Source: Ligula intestinalis (lineage: Eukaryota > Platyhelminthes > Cestoda > Diphyllobothriidea > Diphyllobothriidae). Taken from it: DNA of 64,000 bases. The translations under genes were made by a program, and so were the position numbers. This document shows positions 10,156 to 21,241 of the stretch, piece by piece (within the stretch, counting starts at the first letter, position 1; each line of letters opens with the position of its first letter). The notes under the pieces were generated by a model, which saw only the letters and a program-made list of their open reading frames with translations, had not been told where the DNA came from and searched no databases. Where the stretch lies: assembly GCA_036362985.1 (NCBI GenBank), contig JAYGXS010000004.1, forward strand, positions 38,843,362 to 38,907,361, read 5' to 3'.

Positions 10156-10570
10156 TTACAGAAGAAGAAGATGCGACCACTGAAACAAGAGTTTGATCTT
10201 TTTGGCTTTTCGGATTCCGTCGGGAATCCGTAATTATATATAATGGTAGGACAGTCGGACCCATGCGCAGATAAGGGTGAAACATGCACAGATTGCACAG
10301 TATTTATACTTCGAAGCAGTCATCCGCGTGCGTACTATAATATAGTATAGTATTAGCAGTAGTATAGTACAGTAGTATAATTAAGTATAACGTACGCACG
10401 TGGATGACCGCTACGAACTATAAATACCGTGCAATCTGTGCATGTTTCACCCTTATCTGCGCATGGGTCCGACTGTCCTACCTTTACCTATGGTTAAGGA
10501 TTCCCGACGGAATCCGAAGCGTCAGAAAGATAAAACTCTTGTTCCAGTGGTCACATTTTCTTCTTCTGAA
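10156..10570. repeat. Large palindrome with arms of about 180 bp (foldback element)
   Basis: The left arm 10,156-10,340 (CAGAAGAAGAAGATG, GGATTCCGTCGGGAATCC, GTCGGACCCATGCGCAGATA, CATCCGCGTGCGTAC) is repeated as the reverse complement in 10,389-10,570 with only scattered mismatches. The centre is a tract of AGTAT/ATACT repeats of about 50 bp. The two frames of 64 and 89 codons in it are mirror images of one another and are not genes. It could be a foldback transposon, a MITE, or a duplication in inverse orientation; a long RNA hairpin would form if it is transcribed. Confidence 0.85.
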
Positions 10571-10601
10571 TTACCTTCTTGAACTTGCATATTCACTTAT
10601 A

Positions 10602-11066
10602 CAGTGGAGTCCGGTTAATGTGGACACCTCCGTTCCAGGCCAACTGTCCATATTAACCGGTTGTCCACATTAAGCGAACTGACCCCAAACCAGTCATTTC
10701 TACGCATAAAAAACAGAATTTTGCATCTGAATGAAGTTTTATTGAAAGAACATGCTCAGTTTTTATTGCCTTGGCGGAAACTTTTCTCTGAAAGCTCCCC
10801 TAAAGTTCCTTATCACAGTACTGTTCATCTGAAGCAAAACTTTCAGAATAGGACGCGGGCATTCCCCGCCGCGGGCGATTTGGACTGGATTTTTGACAAA
10901 ATCTGTGGGTTGACCGACCGGTTGACAGCTTGGTGCTGTCCACATTAAGCGGTGGCTGTCCAGATTAACCGGAGGATTTTACTATGGAGAAATTCCGTTC
11001 CTGGCCATCTGTCCACATTAAGCGGTTGTCCACATTAACCGTGTCCGCATTAACCGGACTCCACTT
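10602..11066. mobile_element. 465-bp non-autonomous pogo/Tigger-like MITE
   Basis: The left end CAGTGGAGTCCGGTTAATG (10,602) is matched by its reverse complement at the right end (CATTAACCGGACTCCACT, ending 11,065, one terminal base changed). TA is present on both sides (10,600-10,601 and 11,067-11,068), which is the target duplication of Tc1-mariner-pogo elements. Inside both ends, GTCCACATTAAGCGG/ACCGG is repeated in direct and inverse order, six or more times. Such subterminal repeats often bind transposase. There is no transposase ORF, so it must have been moved by another element. Confidence 0.8.
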
Positions 11067-14000
11067 TATTGGCAATTGTTTATCACGCTGTTCCAGTCAA
11101 ACACAGAAGCCATCTATTGAAGGGAATGTTAAGTATAATGTCCACATATGGGGCAGATCACCAACGGTTTTGCACTGGCCAATATATTTAAAAAATGGAC
11201 AATTCTAGATGATAGTGTCAGAAAATGCTAAAATTCTGAGAAAGCAAAAAACAAATGCAAGTCAACCTCGCATTTGAGGACAGACGGGCTTAAAAGCTTT
11301 TAGCGCGGCCATTTTAATGCGCTCTAGAAATGTATACGGAAACGTAGAGTTATCTACATACACGAGCACTTGTACGCGTCTAGTTACTAAGTGCGTATGT
11401 TTAATGTCGATAACGAAGAGTAATTTATCTAGGACTGCGTCCGGAATCTCACCATGCGTGAGTGTACGATACGCAAAACGCAACCACGAACTTTTTGCGG
11501 TCAGATGAGAAAAGCATCATTGGATCTACTTGCGGGGACGGATGCCCAATGTTCTTGATTCTATAAAGGACGCTGAGCACTTTCCTAGGACAGTGGTTTC
11601 AAACGCATTAGCCACCAATAACCACAGGATAAAGTAAAACGGGAATGTTATTAATGTGGTACTTCAGGGTGGGAACTCACTGCAGATAAACAGCGAAATA
11701 TTTTCAATTAAGTATAAAAATGATTAAATTTGTCATGTTTATTCCTTTAGGTCTCCGTATAGCAACAAACTTGAGTGTTATATTAAAGAAAATGAGCAAA
11801 ACGCCACTCTCAATAAATAGCAGGAATTTTAATAACAAATGACAATAAATAGTCTTCTGTATGTCGTCATATGAACTTAGTAGTTGGCAAACAGAGGGTT
11901 TGTGCTTATAGCTATGAAACAATCTACGAAACAACATTAGGCTACGTATTATACACCCTGGTGACGTACCGAACCTATCCTTGCCACTAAAATTGTTACT
12001 GGCTTCATTTTATCTCGAACAGGAATAATCAAGTTGCGAAAAATAAGCGCAATCTTCAGATCATACATTATGTTGTCTAAGAAGATGGAATTGATCTGTT
12101 TTAGAAACGTTTTTAGGTGTTCATGCATTCTCTATTAGTTAGCAAATTATCTTTTCGAAACTGATTTCACACCAGAGTGGATGCTGGATTTTGAAGACGA
12201 GAATTGGCTCGAATAATTTGTTGACAATAAGAGGCTTAGGCACTAATCAAATGTCTAAATCTTTCTTATAAGCAGTAAAGAAGACTTTCCCTTCACTATT
12301 GGTGAGGATTGACGGTAGGATTTACTTTTCTCGCGTAAGCGCAGAAACACAGTTAGCACAGAAGCATTAAAGCTACTAGTAGACCTAGCTGAAATGAAGG
12401 ACTTTGGTAAGACTAAGGCGGGGAATACTGGTGAAAAAATAGGACTTAACAATGTCGTCCCGCTGAAACCCTGTGAATCAGAAAAAAATCAGATAAAGAC
12501 GCGCAGGGAACGAATATGGATTGAGGATGTGCAGGATTCTTTCTTAGAGTTTGGGCAATGCGGCCTAGTAAGTCATTTTTCTGCATTACGTGTCACCTGA
12601 ACTTTCCAGATTAATTAAAATATCTCCTTGGTTCCTGAATGGGTATCCAAGTGACTGGGGAAAAACATAGTGCTACTTCCGCCGTAGTGTTATTCTGCTG
12701 CAAATAAGCTCAGAGATAATTGAGCCAAGTAAAGTGAGCGTAAATCATGTGCATTGCACATTTTTTTGTAACATCTGACAGAAGGGCCAAAAGAGGCCTT
12801 CTTCTGTTTCCGGAGAAGATCGTGGGCCAGTCTCCCAGCCTAAAAAGATATGTTTAAATCAATATTTGCAGACTCAAGTTTAGAGGAAGGTTAGCAACTG
12901 GTAGGCATTTTAAAGAAACGGATGAAAGCTAATGTCTCCCTGGCTTGCGACAACTTCAGAAAAGCTAATATTCCTTTTTACTCATTCTTATTCAGGCCTC
13001 CTCCCTGTGCTCCTATTATAATTAGCGTTTGGATTAAAATTGCGGGATAGGAAGTGGAGATTAAAATTAGATTCAAAGGTTAAACTTAGGCGTTAGTTTA
13101 TAATTATATTTCATTTTTTTCGTATGTTTCAGGCTAGTAGTTTATGCTTAGGCTGTCAACGTTCTCAAATTTAATTAAACTTTCAGTCGCTGTATCCACC
13201 AGAATTGGATTGAATGGCTTATTCTTTTTACATACTTTTTCGATGCATCTGATTATCAATGAGGTGCTGATTTCGCCTAAAGTATGTAATAAATGCCCTA
13301 GGGTTTCATCGTGATCACTCATTTACAACCCCTCTTTTCCAGTAATTTCAAATGGCGTGCCAGCATTGTTCGCCCTTTATTGCTATATTTAAACAAGCTA
13401 CTGGTGCAAATGTATTTTTAGCGTTTGCTTTCCGAAAGCAGGAAGCTGTCAGCTTCAATTACCTCACTCACAAAACTCTTCTTATCACACTTCCCGTACT
13501 AAAGGGTACTTGCTTCCTATTTTCTGAGTAAGACCACGTATCTCATTGTCACGGACATAGTCAAAATATATTGCTAGCGAAGATCTGATAATTTACGCGC
13601 TTGGCTATCAACAACGATTTGGATACTATGCAGTCGTTAGAGGTTTAAATAGAATAGCATATCCATTAAACTTAAGCGTGTAAGTATCTGAGTGTCTGTT
13701 ATTTTGAAGAAGGATGACTAGCTGTCGGCCAAAGATGACCTCCAGAACCTTCAGTCCTTTTTATTTTTGTGTCTTACTGCGGGATAAAACTTTATGCAAA
13801 CAACCACAGAGAAGACTACTTTACCAACGAAATTCCCATTTGACCCATCTAAGTTGTGCAGGGCCGCCCGGCAAGTCGTGCAAAACGTCAGCACTTTCTA
13901 GTTCCGGTTGTTTGTGAGTCGTTTTTTTTCGTTTCTTGCCTCCATAACGGCATCGTGATAAAATTATTCGGCAATATTTCTCCCATTTTATATCGTACGA

Positions 14001-14574
14001 TAGTTAACGTTAATCATGAAACTTGATGATACAGTTTTAGCCTATTATTAAAGACATCTAAAACTAGCAACTTACGATTCCAATCAACTTATTACGCACG
14101 GTGTTGTATGCCCATATGGAGTATGTTTCTAGGCATTTTTTTCCGGGACACTATTAGGGCATTAGAGCGGAACCAAACGTTGCCTTATGTTGGGGCAACT
14201 TTCTATGTAAAAAGTTGTTCTAGAGTAAGTCTGCGCATACGCATGTGTTTTCCTGCCATCGCAAAGTAGTTTAACCGATAAATTTTACCAGATATAAACC
14301 GGTTATTCTGTTATCGATTGTTTAATTCAGATTTGTAAATTTGTAGGATTTAAAATTCTAGAATGCATTCATAACATTTACAGGTTGCTTATTTTAAAGT
14401 GTCAATATATTCCCGCTATTGGCGAATATGCCGTAAGCAAACGTCAGAGACTCCACTACAAATTGGCACTCTTGGCTCTTGAGCATATGCGGCCTATTTT
14501 TGTAAAGTAAAACTAGAATGTGCAGAACATCAGTAGTTTGAGAAAAATGGAGTGTAATGTAATTGTGCCCACTA
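11067..14574. other. No gene or repeat recognised
   Basis: AT-rich single-copy-looking sequence with short frames only. None has a family motif. Confidence 0.4.
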
Positions 14575-14800
14575 AAACGGTCACGTTTTACATGCGCTGA
14601 ACCAACACAGGGGCAAATCAGGGCATGGAGGCAATATTCGATTTGCACTCCCATAACAAATGCCGCATATGGAGTGGCATTGGTGGCCAACATAAGTGCA
14701 GACTCAGGCATCAACCACCTTTGGGTTATATGGCACGTCCACTCCATGAGATCTGAGTCAGACATAGCGGCCACGGCCGCCTGAACCCGATCCCACCTCC
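14575..14800 (+). repeat. Dispersed repeat, copy 1
   Basis: CACTCCCATAACAAATGCC, the stretch around TGGCA-GT-CACTCCATG, and GAATC/GAGTCAG near GCCTGA-CCCGATCCC align with 61,005-61,230 over about 220 bp in the same orientation. It is GC-rich against an AT-rich background. The 163-codon minus frame crossing it is a by-product, not a gene. The class is unknown. Confidence 0.6.
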
Positions 14801-16779
14801 GGTCTCTATGAGTCTGTCCAGATCTCGGCCACGGAAAAGTAAGAGAAGACAGAGTGCGGCAGATGCAACGCAAGGCTACTACCACTTTAAACTAATCCAG
14901 GCGTAATTCATCGTCCCTGCACCAATATAATGTGGAGCACACTGTGGACGTCGTTTAAATCCACAGTCAGACTGTGACAGTTGTGACCGTACTTAATTGT
15001 GCAGTAAGAATTGTTTTATTTCATTGTGGGCCCAATTTCCCCCTGTTCAGTATTTGGTCGCGATATGCAGAGTTAAAGCATGTAAGACCAGCACTTAAGT
15101 TCTCATCATTTGGCACTTAATATACGTGTACTCAAAGTGTCCAACATTAAGAATAACTTTCAATTGCTTCACCTAGAAGTCACTTGACGACAAAATTGGA
15201 CTCTTTTCAGGTTTTTTCGACTCAAAGTGTGAATATTAGTTTTGAAACACGCAACTAGCGCAACGAAGATGTTAATGATAAACAGAAAGCATTCGTTCTA
15301 AATGAATAAACCATAACCTTGTTTATCAACCTGAAAACTCCACAGATGCTGACAGGATGATCCAGAAACAGACCAAAATAAACTTGCAATTTTGATTTTT
15401 TTACTTATTAACGATAAAAGGTGGCTTTTCTTAGACAGTGAACGGAAGATATCACGTGTTTCCCTGCCCCTCAATCGCTTATTTTTTCTTTTGGTTTTCA
15501 ATCATAACTATAAATTGTTCTATTTTGTCGAAAAAATTACCCAGTTAAGGTAATTCTGGCAACAATCGGAAAACGTTAATTTGTTATTAGATTTCTTCAG
15601 GAAACTTATATCAATAATGCATAAGACTAAATTAATCCGTAGCTTTGTATATATGAAAAAACAGGTAACCCGAAAGTTTTGTTAGTTTTATTTTGGCTGC
15701 TTGAAACTGTTCGGAGTGTAGCCTGACCAAAGGCTAGCAACCTTGTGGGCTCTCCTAAGGCATCGTGCCTACCGCCGACTGCAACAATGATTCCTTTGTC
15801 AACATGAGGGCTGTTTTCATTGTCATATGCCTTCGCGGGGATTGCACCCACGCGATGACATAAACTTTTGGAGAGGACGCAGACGCATGCAAGCCTACGT
15901 GCCTGCCAAGTGGTCGTGTGGCCTTATCCCAAGCGCACAATGATGCCACAAGCGAACGCGCATGGCAAGCTCCTTATAAGCCACTGTCACCTCTCAGACA
16001 GTGAGTTAGAACATGGACTGCGAGGACATTGCAAGTCCGCCCCCATGCCTGGGCTTGCCCCGAGACGGGACACTTCAGCACGCTGGAGATCAACCAGCGG
16101 CAACTGTCATCCGAGAAAGCAACTCTGCGTTTTGTACGCAATGAACCCTCTTTTGGGTGGATTTCAAAGTTACAATCTTCTTATTGTGTTCTTACTTGGG
16201 GATTCCAAAGAGCGCAACTAAACGGTGAGAGCACTGATGTCACCGTTACAACAAAAACTGAGCAAATGGTAATGAGAAAATATCCCGCAAGCTGTAATCT
16301 GGGGTGGCTGGTTATATATTTTGGAAGTACTAAGGAGAACATGTCGGCAAATTTGTCTGATTACTCCTTAGGCAGCTGGAAGAAATAATATTGCCTTCTG
16401 ATCCAGTCGAAGTTGTTTAGACGAGGCAGGACACTCTGTACATATGTAAACTGGTAAGATAAAAATGGGGTTGGATTACTTGTAGAGATTACCATCAGAA
16501 TAGTGTGATGGGAACTTTGAACCGACATAGAAGTGACATAATCTATTTTAGTCAGCTGGGCGGGATGTTGTACAATTTGAACTAACACTAGCATCAGATA
16601 TTTCTCTTAAGTTATGAAGGCAATTCTTTCATGTCACAGTTTTCTAAGAAGCTAGCTGAGCGCAAACCGTCCGCCTACCTTAAGGCACTGTGACCATTTG
16701 TACTTTTTGGGAATTACATGTCGTAAAGTTCGGATGAAGGCAATTAACGTTAATTGTCGCTGTATGCTTGCAGTAATGT
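14801..16779. other. No gene recognised; GC-rich patch at 15,720-16,120
   Basis: The flanks are AT-rich. The central 400 bp is more GC-rich and carries overlapping frames of 64-119 codons on both strands without any known motif. This is typical of an old repeat rather than of a gene. Confidence 0.35.
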
Positions 16780-16925
16780 CTGTTTCCTATAAATACTGCA
16801 AACGTCTGTGCATACTTAGCCTTTCTACTACTCATGTCTCTGATGACGAATCCGCGACGGATATCAAAACGTCAGGTGAATAAACATATTGTCCCAGCGA
16901 TCGAGTCTTCTTCTTCTTCTCACTT
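16780..16925 (+). repeat. Dispersed hammerhead-type repeat, copy 2
   Basis: CATGTCTCTGATGA (core at 16,840), ATCC/GGAT helix II, AAAACGTCAGGTGAATAAAC and TTGTCCCAGCGATCGAG, then a CTT-repeat tail. It has the same order and tail as the copies at 1.2 kb and 30 kb. Confidence 0.7.
16840..16880 (+). ncRNA. Hammerhead-ribozyme-like core, copy 2
   Basis: CTGATGA is intact at 16,840-16,846. ATCC and GGAT (16,850-16,853 and 16,858-16,861) can pair. The conserved GAAA is changed to CAAA before ACGTC. The loss of that G should prevent cleavage, so this is a fossil. Confidence 0.45.
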
Positions 16926-17147
16926 GTTTCCTGGGACACTGATGTTCGCTTGTATTGGCAAGCTCGTATGAGTATTTTTTACTTTAAAAATTGTTAAAAT
17001 TGTAATTTCATATGGTCTCGTAGACGCTGATTAGACGGTGTGGGACTGTGCACAATCACAGACTGGTTTTATCAAATATTGCAACCAGGAAGGAGTAATT
17101 AAAACTTTAACATGAGCCAAAAGCTATAAAACCTATTTGCTACATAA

Positions 17148-17215
17148 GGATTTGACAATAGATCCGCGACAGGATCCAAAACGTCAAGCTAATAAATTCT
17201 TGTCTCAGAGATCGC
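17148..17215 (+). repeat. Decayed hammerhead-type repeat, copy 3
   Basis: GATTTGACAATAGATCCGCG, AGGATCCAAAACGTCAAG and TTGTCTCAGAGATCG match the intact copies, but the CTGATGA box has been lost. It lies only about 270 bp after copy 2, so the two may derive from a tandem pair. Confidence 0.55.
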
Positions 17216-17219
17216 ATCA

Positions 17220-20200
17220 ACTCCCTTTCATTGTATGTGTAATCATTTTTACGGGCAGTTATATACTACGAACTGACACACTTACAAGAAATATATTTTG
17301 ATTGAGCAGAGAATGATTCGATGTTTAAGTTTTCGAATTAAAATCAGAAAAAAAATTTGAGAGCAAGGACCTATGGTGCATGATAACACTGGCTTCGAAG
17401 ACTGATCAGCGCGATTTATTTAAATGAAAAGTATGGTGGATCCTACTATATATGTCGTGGCTGATATGGCTAGAGATCCCGTATGACAGCTGGACCGTCG
17501 TATGTGACCATTTTCACACTGTGCCCAAGAGCATCTTAACCACCGGGACGATGGTTTGCGCATGAATTAGTTTCCTTTGATAATAGACTTGTTCCGCATC
17601 ATTCGCACTCTCCTTTCTTCAACACGCTCGAACTCCGTGTCAATGGCTAGTCAATTAGGACGAAGGCGGGTTCAAAGGCAGTGGCTGGCCAAAGATTAAT
17701 TCCTGTCTGCGTGTGGATCACGTTTTCAGGGACTGTTTGGATCCAAAACGAGTGGGAATGCCATAGAGACCACATTAGTCATTGCATTAGAGCTATTGCA
17801 AACTTATTCTCCGATCTGAGGGTCCTATTGTATTCTGTTAATTACCAATAGGTGCATTCAGGAGGTGATGAATTCGATGCTGTCAAAGATTAAGGACTGG
17901 GTGAGTTAACTGCTGTTCTAGTGAGATAATAACAAAACATGTTCCCCGCAGTTACCATGCTAGTGTTGCGCAGGAAGTTAATCAATATTGTTTTACTGAA
18001 TACACCTCTCGTCATACTGGGCGAATCAGGTTCTTGAAATTTCTTTTGAAAACAGAGAAAATATTTGATTTACTGCTAGGCCTGTACGTCAACGACCGCT
18101 GATTTATGAAGAAAGCAAAATGTGCTTTAGTTCTAAGCTAAATTGAGATATTATCAGCAAGAAATGCTCCATTCACTGAGATAGTTTAGCAAAATGCGTA
18201 AATAATCTCGCGGTTTTTCATTAAATATACCGCTTTTATGTAAATATTGCTGATGTCAACTTCTGGAGTTCTGTTACTTTATACGTATAGTAGTGTGCTA
18301 GATGTGCCATGCACGGCAGGACATATATTGAAAGCCTCGGAGCATAGTATGGAAAGACTTTGCAGACATCAATTTAGAGAGGAGGGGATGGATAACCTCA
18401 TCAAGAATGTGTTTGATTGTTTATAAGCGTCGTAGTATTAAAATACCAGCTAGAAAAGCATAAGAAACCCCAACAACTGAAAAGATTTTTCAAAGGATGC
18501 GTTTAAAAGTCAGCAAGTCTTTTTAAGAAATGCTAAAAAAAGCAGAAGAGTAGAGAATCAAGAAGGGAATGCAGGTATGTATCAATCACCAGCTTAAGAG
18601 TTAAGGTGATTGCTAGAGATGTTACCGATGGATATAATATAGAAGTGTTCGAATTCTAGTAACGGAAATTTCCATATGAAGGGAAAATAAATTTCGATAT
18701 CAGAGTAACACCAAGGTGTCGGAGAAAGGACAACTCGTTGGGCAGAATGTCTAAGGATTTAAGACTAAGAGAGGGTCGCAATCGGAAAACGCAATGGACT
18801 GATATCAAATTATTAAGTTATTATACATAGCCATATTTCCCAGTTCTCTGCTTCTCCTTTCCAGTTCCTTTGTACTTGAGGAAGAAGAAAAATCATAAGT
18901 GCACTTGTCACTCGCATGTTTTGGCTAAGCTAGACCCCTACGATTAACTAACATAGCTAAATACCATATGTGTTTTAGAAAGCCTGGCTGTGGGAAGTAA
19001 CCCTCTTCGTGTTAATTACGACATTATTATCAAGATGTGTTCAAAGTTGTTTACTTTTTTCGGTTATTCTAGTACTTTAATTTATTCAAACCTGCTTTCT
19101 GTATATGTTCATATCATCAGTCAAATATTTGGAATGCTGGTACACTCAAACACGATATTTCTCACTACTTTTCGCAAAATTTAGTTAATTGTGTTTCATT
19201 GTTAGGTTTTTTATTACGATGCTCAATTTCTTTGTCAAGGAGAACAAAGATATGGGCAATTAGCTTATTTTACGCTTTTAGGTACGTACTGCGCAGCTGT
19301 TCCGCGGTGAGGTCCCACCCGTAAAAATCCTGGTGTCACCATTCGCGATTTATACGATCCGTTTCTGATCCTGGTCTTATTGCTGACTAAATAGACCATA
19401 ATCACTCACCATTGTCCATATTTATTTCTTTCAATTGTCCAAATAATTCGATTCTGTAAGCATATCAGTCCGTATGAAAGTTTATAGCCTACTACAATTT
19501 TGAACTGAAGTAAGGAACTGAATGGTTGAGAAAAAGGAATTCTCAAGCGAAAAGGTATAAAACCGAGTCATGCATAGTTTCCAATTTATATTTCCCTTTT
19601 AACTTTTATTTTGTCCTTTTTTCCATACGAGAGTGTCATAAACTTCAAATGTACTCTATCAAACTCGTAAGCTCAAGAAAGTTTTTTCTTCCGTAATGGT
19701 TACCAAATAATATAATTGAAATTTCTTATCAGGTTTTGTTTGAACTGTCTGAGGGTTGGTCCTCTGGCAATTAACCACAGCCCACTTTACACGGAAAGGT
19801 TCAAAGATCTGCAGCACCTGATAGGGTAAAAGAGTAAAAGCAATGTAGCTTTGGAAACAGAGGCCAAACGCATAACGCCTGTTCTTGTCAGTTATTCCTC
19901 CTTTCGTTCAAATGGGGTCGGTTACCATCGATACCACTTCATAACTGGTGCCTCTCGGTGTCAATAAAGCTGTGTGCCCGTATTTATCGCCTTTTGTTTT
20001 CTCGATGACACAATTCCACCAGAAGGCTAATTAAGTTTATTTTGTCATATGTCGATATTCATTGGGTTACAGTGTTCGTGACTTTACTCATCAAGGAACT
20101 AAGAATTTTCACCAATCCGAGATTGCTCAAAGCTGTTTTTTTGTTGCTTCTCCATCTCCTTCCAATAATTTGGATGATTTTACTAGTATTACAGCAAAAA

Positions 20201-20686
20201 TACACCTTGTGCTTCGATATTATAACATAAGAAATTACACTTGTTTTTAAGGATCCTGACTTTTGCTCTTTAGACAACGAGAAACTCTGCTAACACATAC
20301 CCTTGTCCTAAAGACTGGGCCCAACATAGATAGATGAGGTCATTATCTAGTCCGAGAGGTCATTCAGTTACTATATTAATATGCTCAATTACTAACGCTT
20401 CAACGTTTTTAGAATACAGAGACCGTCGATAGAGTCTTTGTGTATACCACGGCGTGGAAACACTCTTACAATGAGATTTATTTGGATTATTTGTTCTCAG
20501 AGGACTGAGATTGACCGGGCAAACTTTTGAAATCCCAGTTATTGATTTCGTCGTTTTTCTTTAGCCGGTTAATTTCAGATGGCAGACTCAACGATCAATA
20601 TTGCAGCACGTGGGTTAGTCCACCATAGTCGCCGGAAGCGAAGAACGGTGAGGGGTTTCCCTTAACATTGCTTATGTAGTTTGATC
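17220..20686. other. No gene recognised
   Basis: AT-rich sequence. A somewhat less AT-rich piece at 17,440-17,800 may be an old repeat. Nothing else is supported. Confidence 0.35.
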
Positions 20687-21241
20687 TTATAATAACAATG
20701 ATAATGAGAGGATATTTACAGTTTGCTTAATTTTAATCTGTTTTGAGTTTGGATATTTCAGCCGGCTGTTGAATGGCTGCAATGCGGATTTCGTCGATGA
20801 AATTATGTCCACCAATGTAGCTGAAGTGAAAATTTGACAGAGCTTCAGCTTCAGCATCAGCTTCAGCATTAGTACGAGGAGAAAAGAATTGATATGGCCG
20901 CCAAAACCATGAGTCAAATGGAACGAATTGATGACAATTATTAATGATACCCCTAACCCAGCTTCCGTTACATGAGCGTACTTGGGATATTGCAAATCAA
21001 GACGCATTACAATTACCGAAAAATTGCATGGCAAGTTTTTGACAGACTGCAACATTATGTCGGTAGTGGCAGTAACATCCCCCAAACACGAAACTTGCCC
21101 GCTTTCAAGGTATCTACCTTGAAAAAATTTACTGGCCTCAAGCCTTTTTTGTGAATAATTCATTGCAATGCTTGGCTGCAGTTTGTTCGTGTGTTTGCAT
21201 TTCAGGTTTTTATTGCAACGGCAAATGCCAAGAACGCACAT
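20687..21241 (-). other. Open frame of 184 codons, no recognised family
   Basis: This is the longest frame in the 11-28 kb interval. It has no conserved motif I know and no signal peptide. A hexanucleotide run at 20,843-20,871 encodes the repetitive LMLKLMLKLKL stretch. Composition matches the surrounding AT-rich DNA. It may be chance or a degraded exon. I rate coding status as unlikely. Confidence 0.15.
20843..20871. repeat. Short (CTTCAG)n microsatellite
   Basis: Four to five imperfect copies of CTTCAG/CATCAG lie in a row. Confidence 0.8.

Noticed and set aside
10104..10673. Two frames (64 and 89 codons) with similar proteins on opposite strands
   Set aside because: They are the two arms of the palindrome read outward, so the similarity is a result of the inverted repeat and not of a gene pair.
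14394..14885. 163-codon minus-strand frame
   Set aside because: It crosses a dispersed GC-rich repeat that also occurs at 61 kb, and has no family motif.
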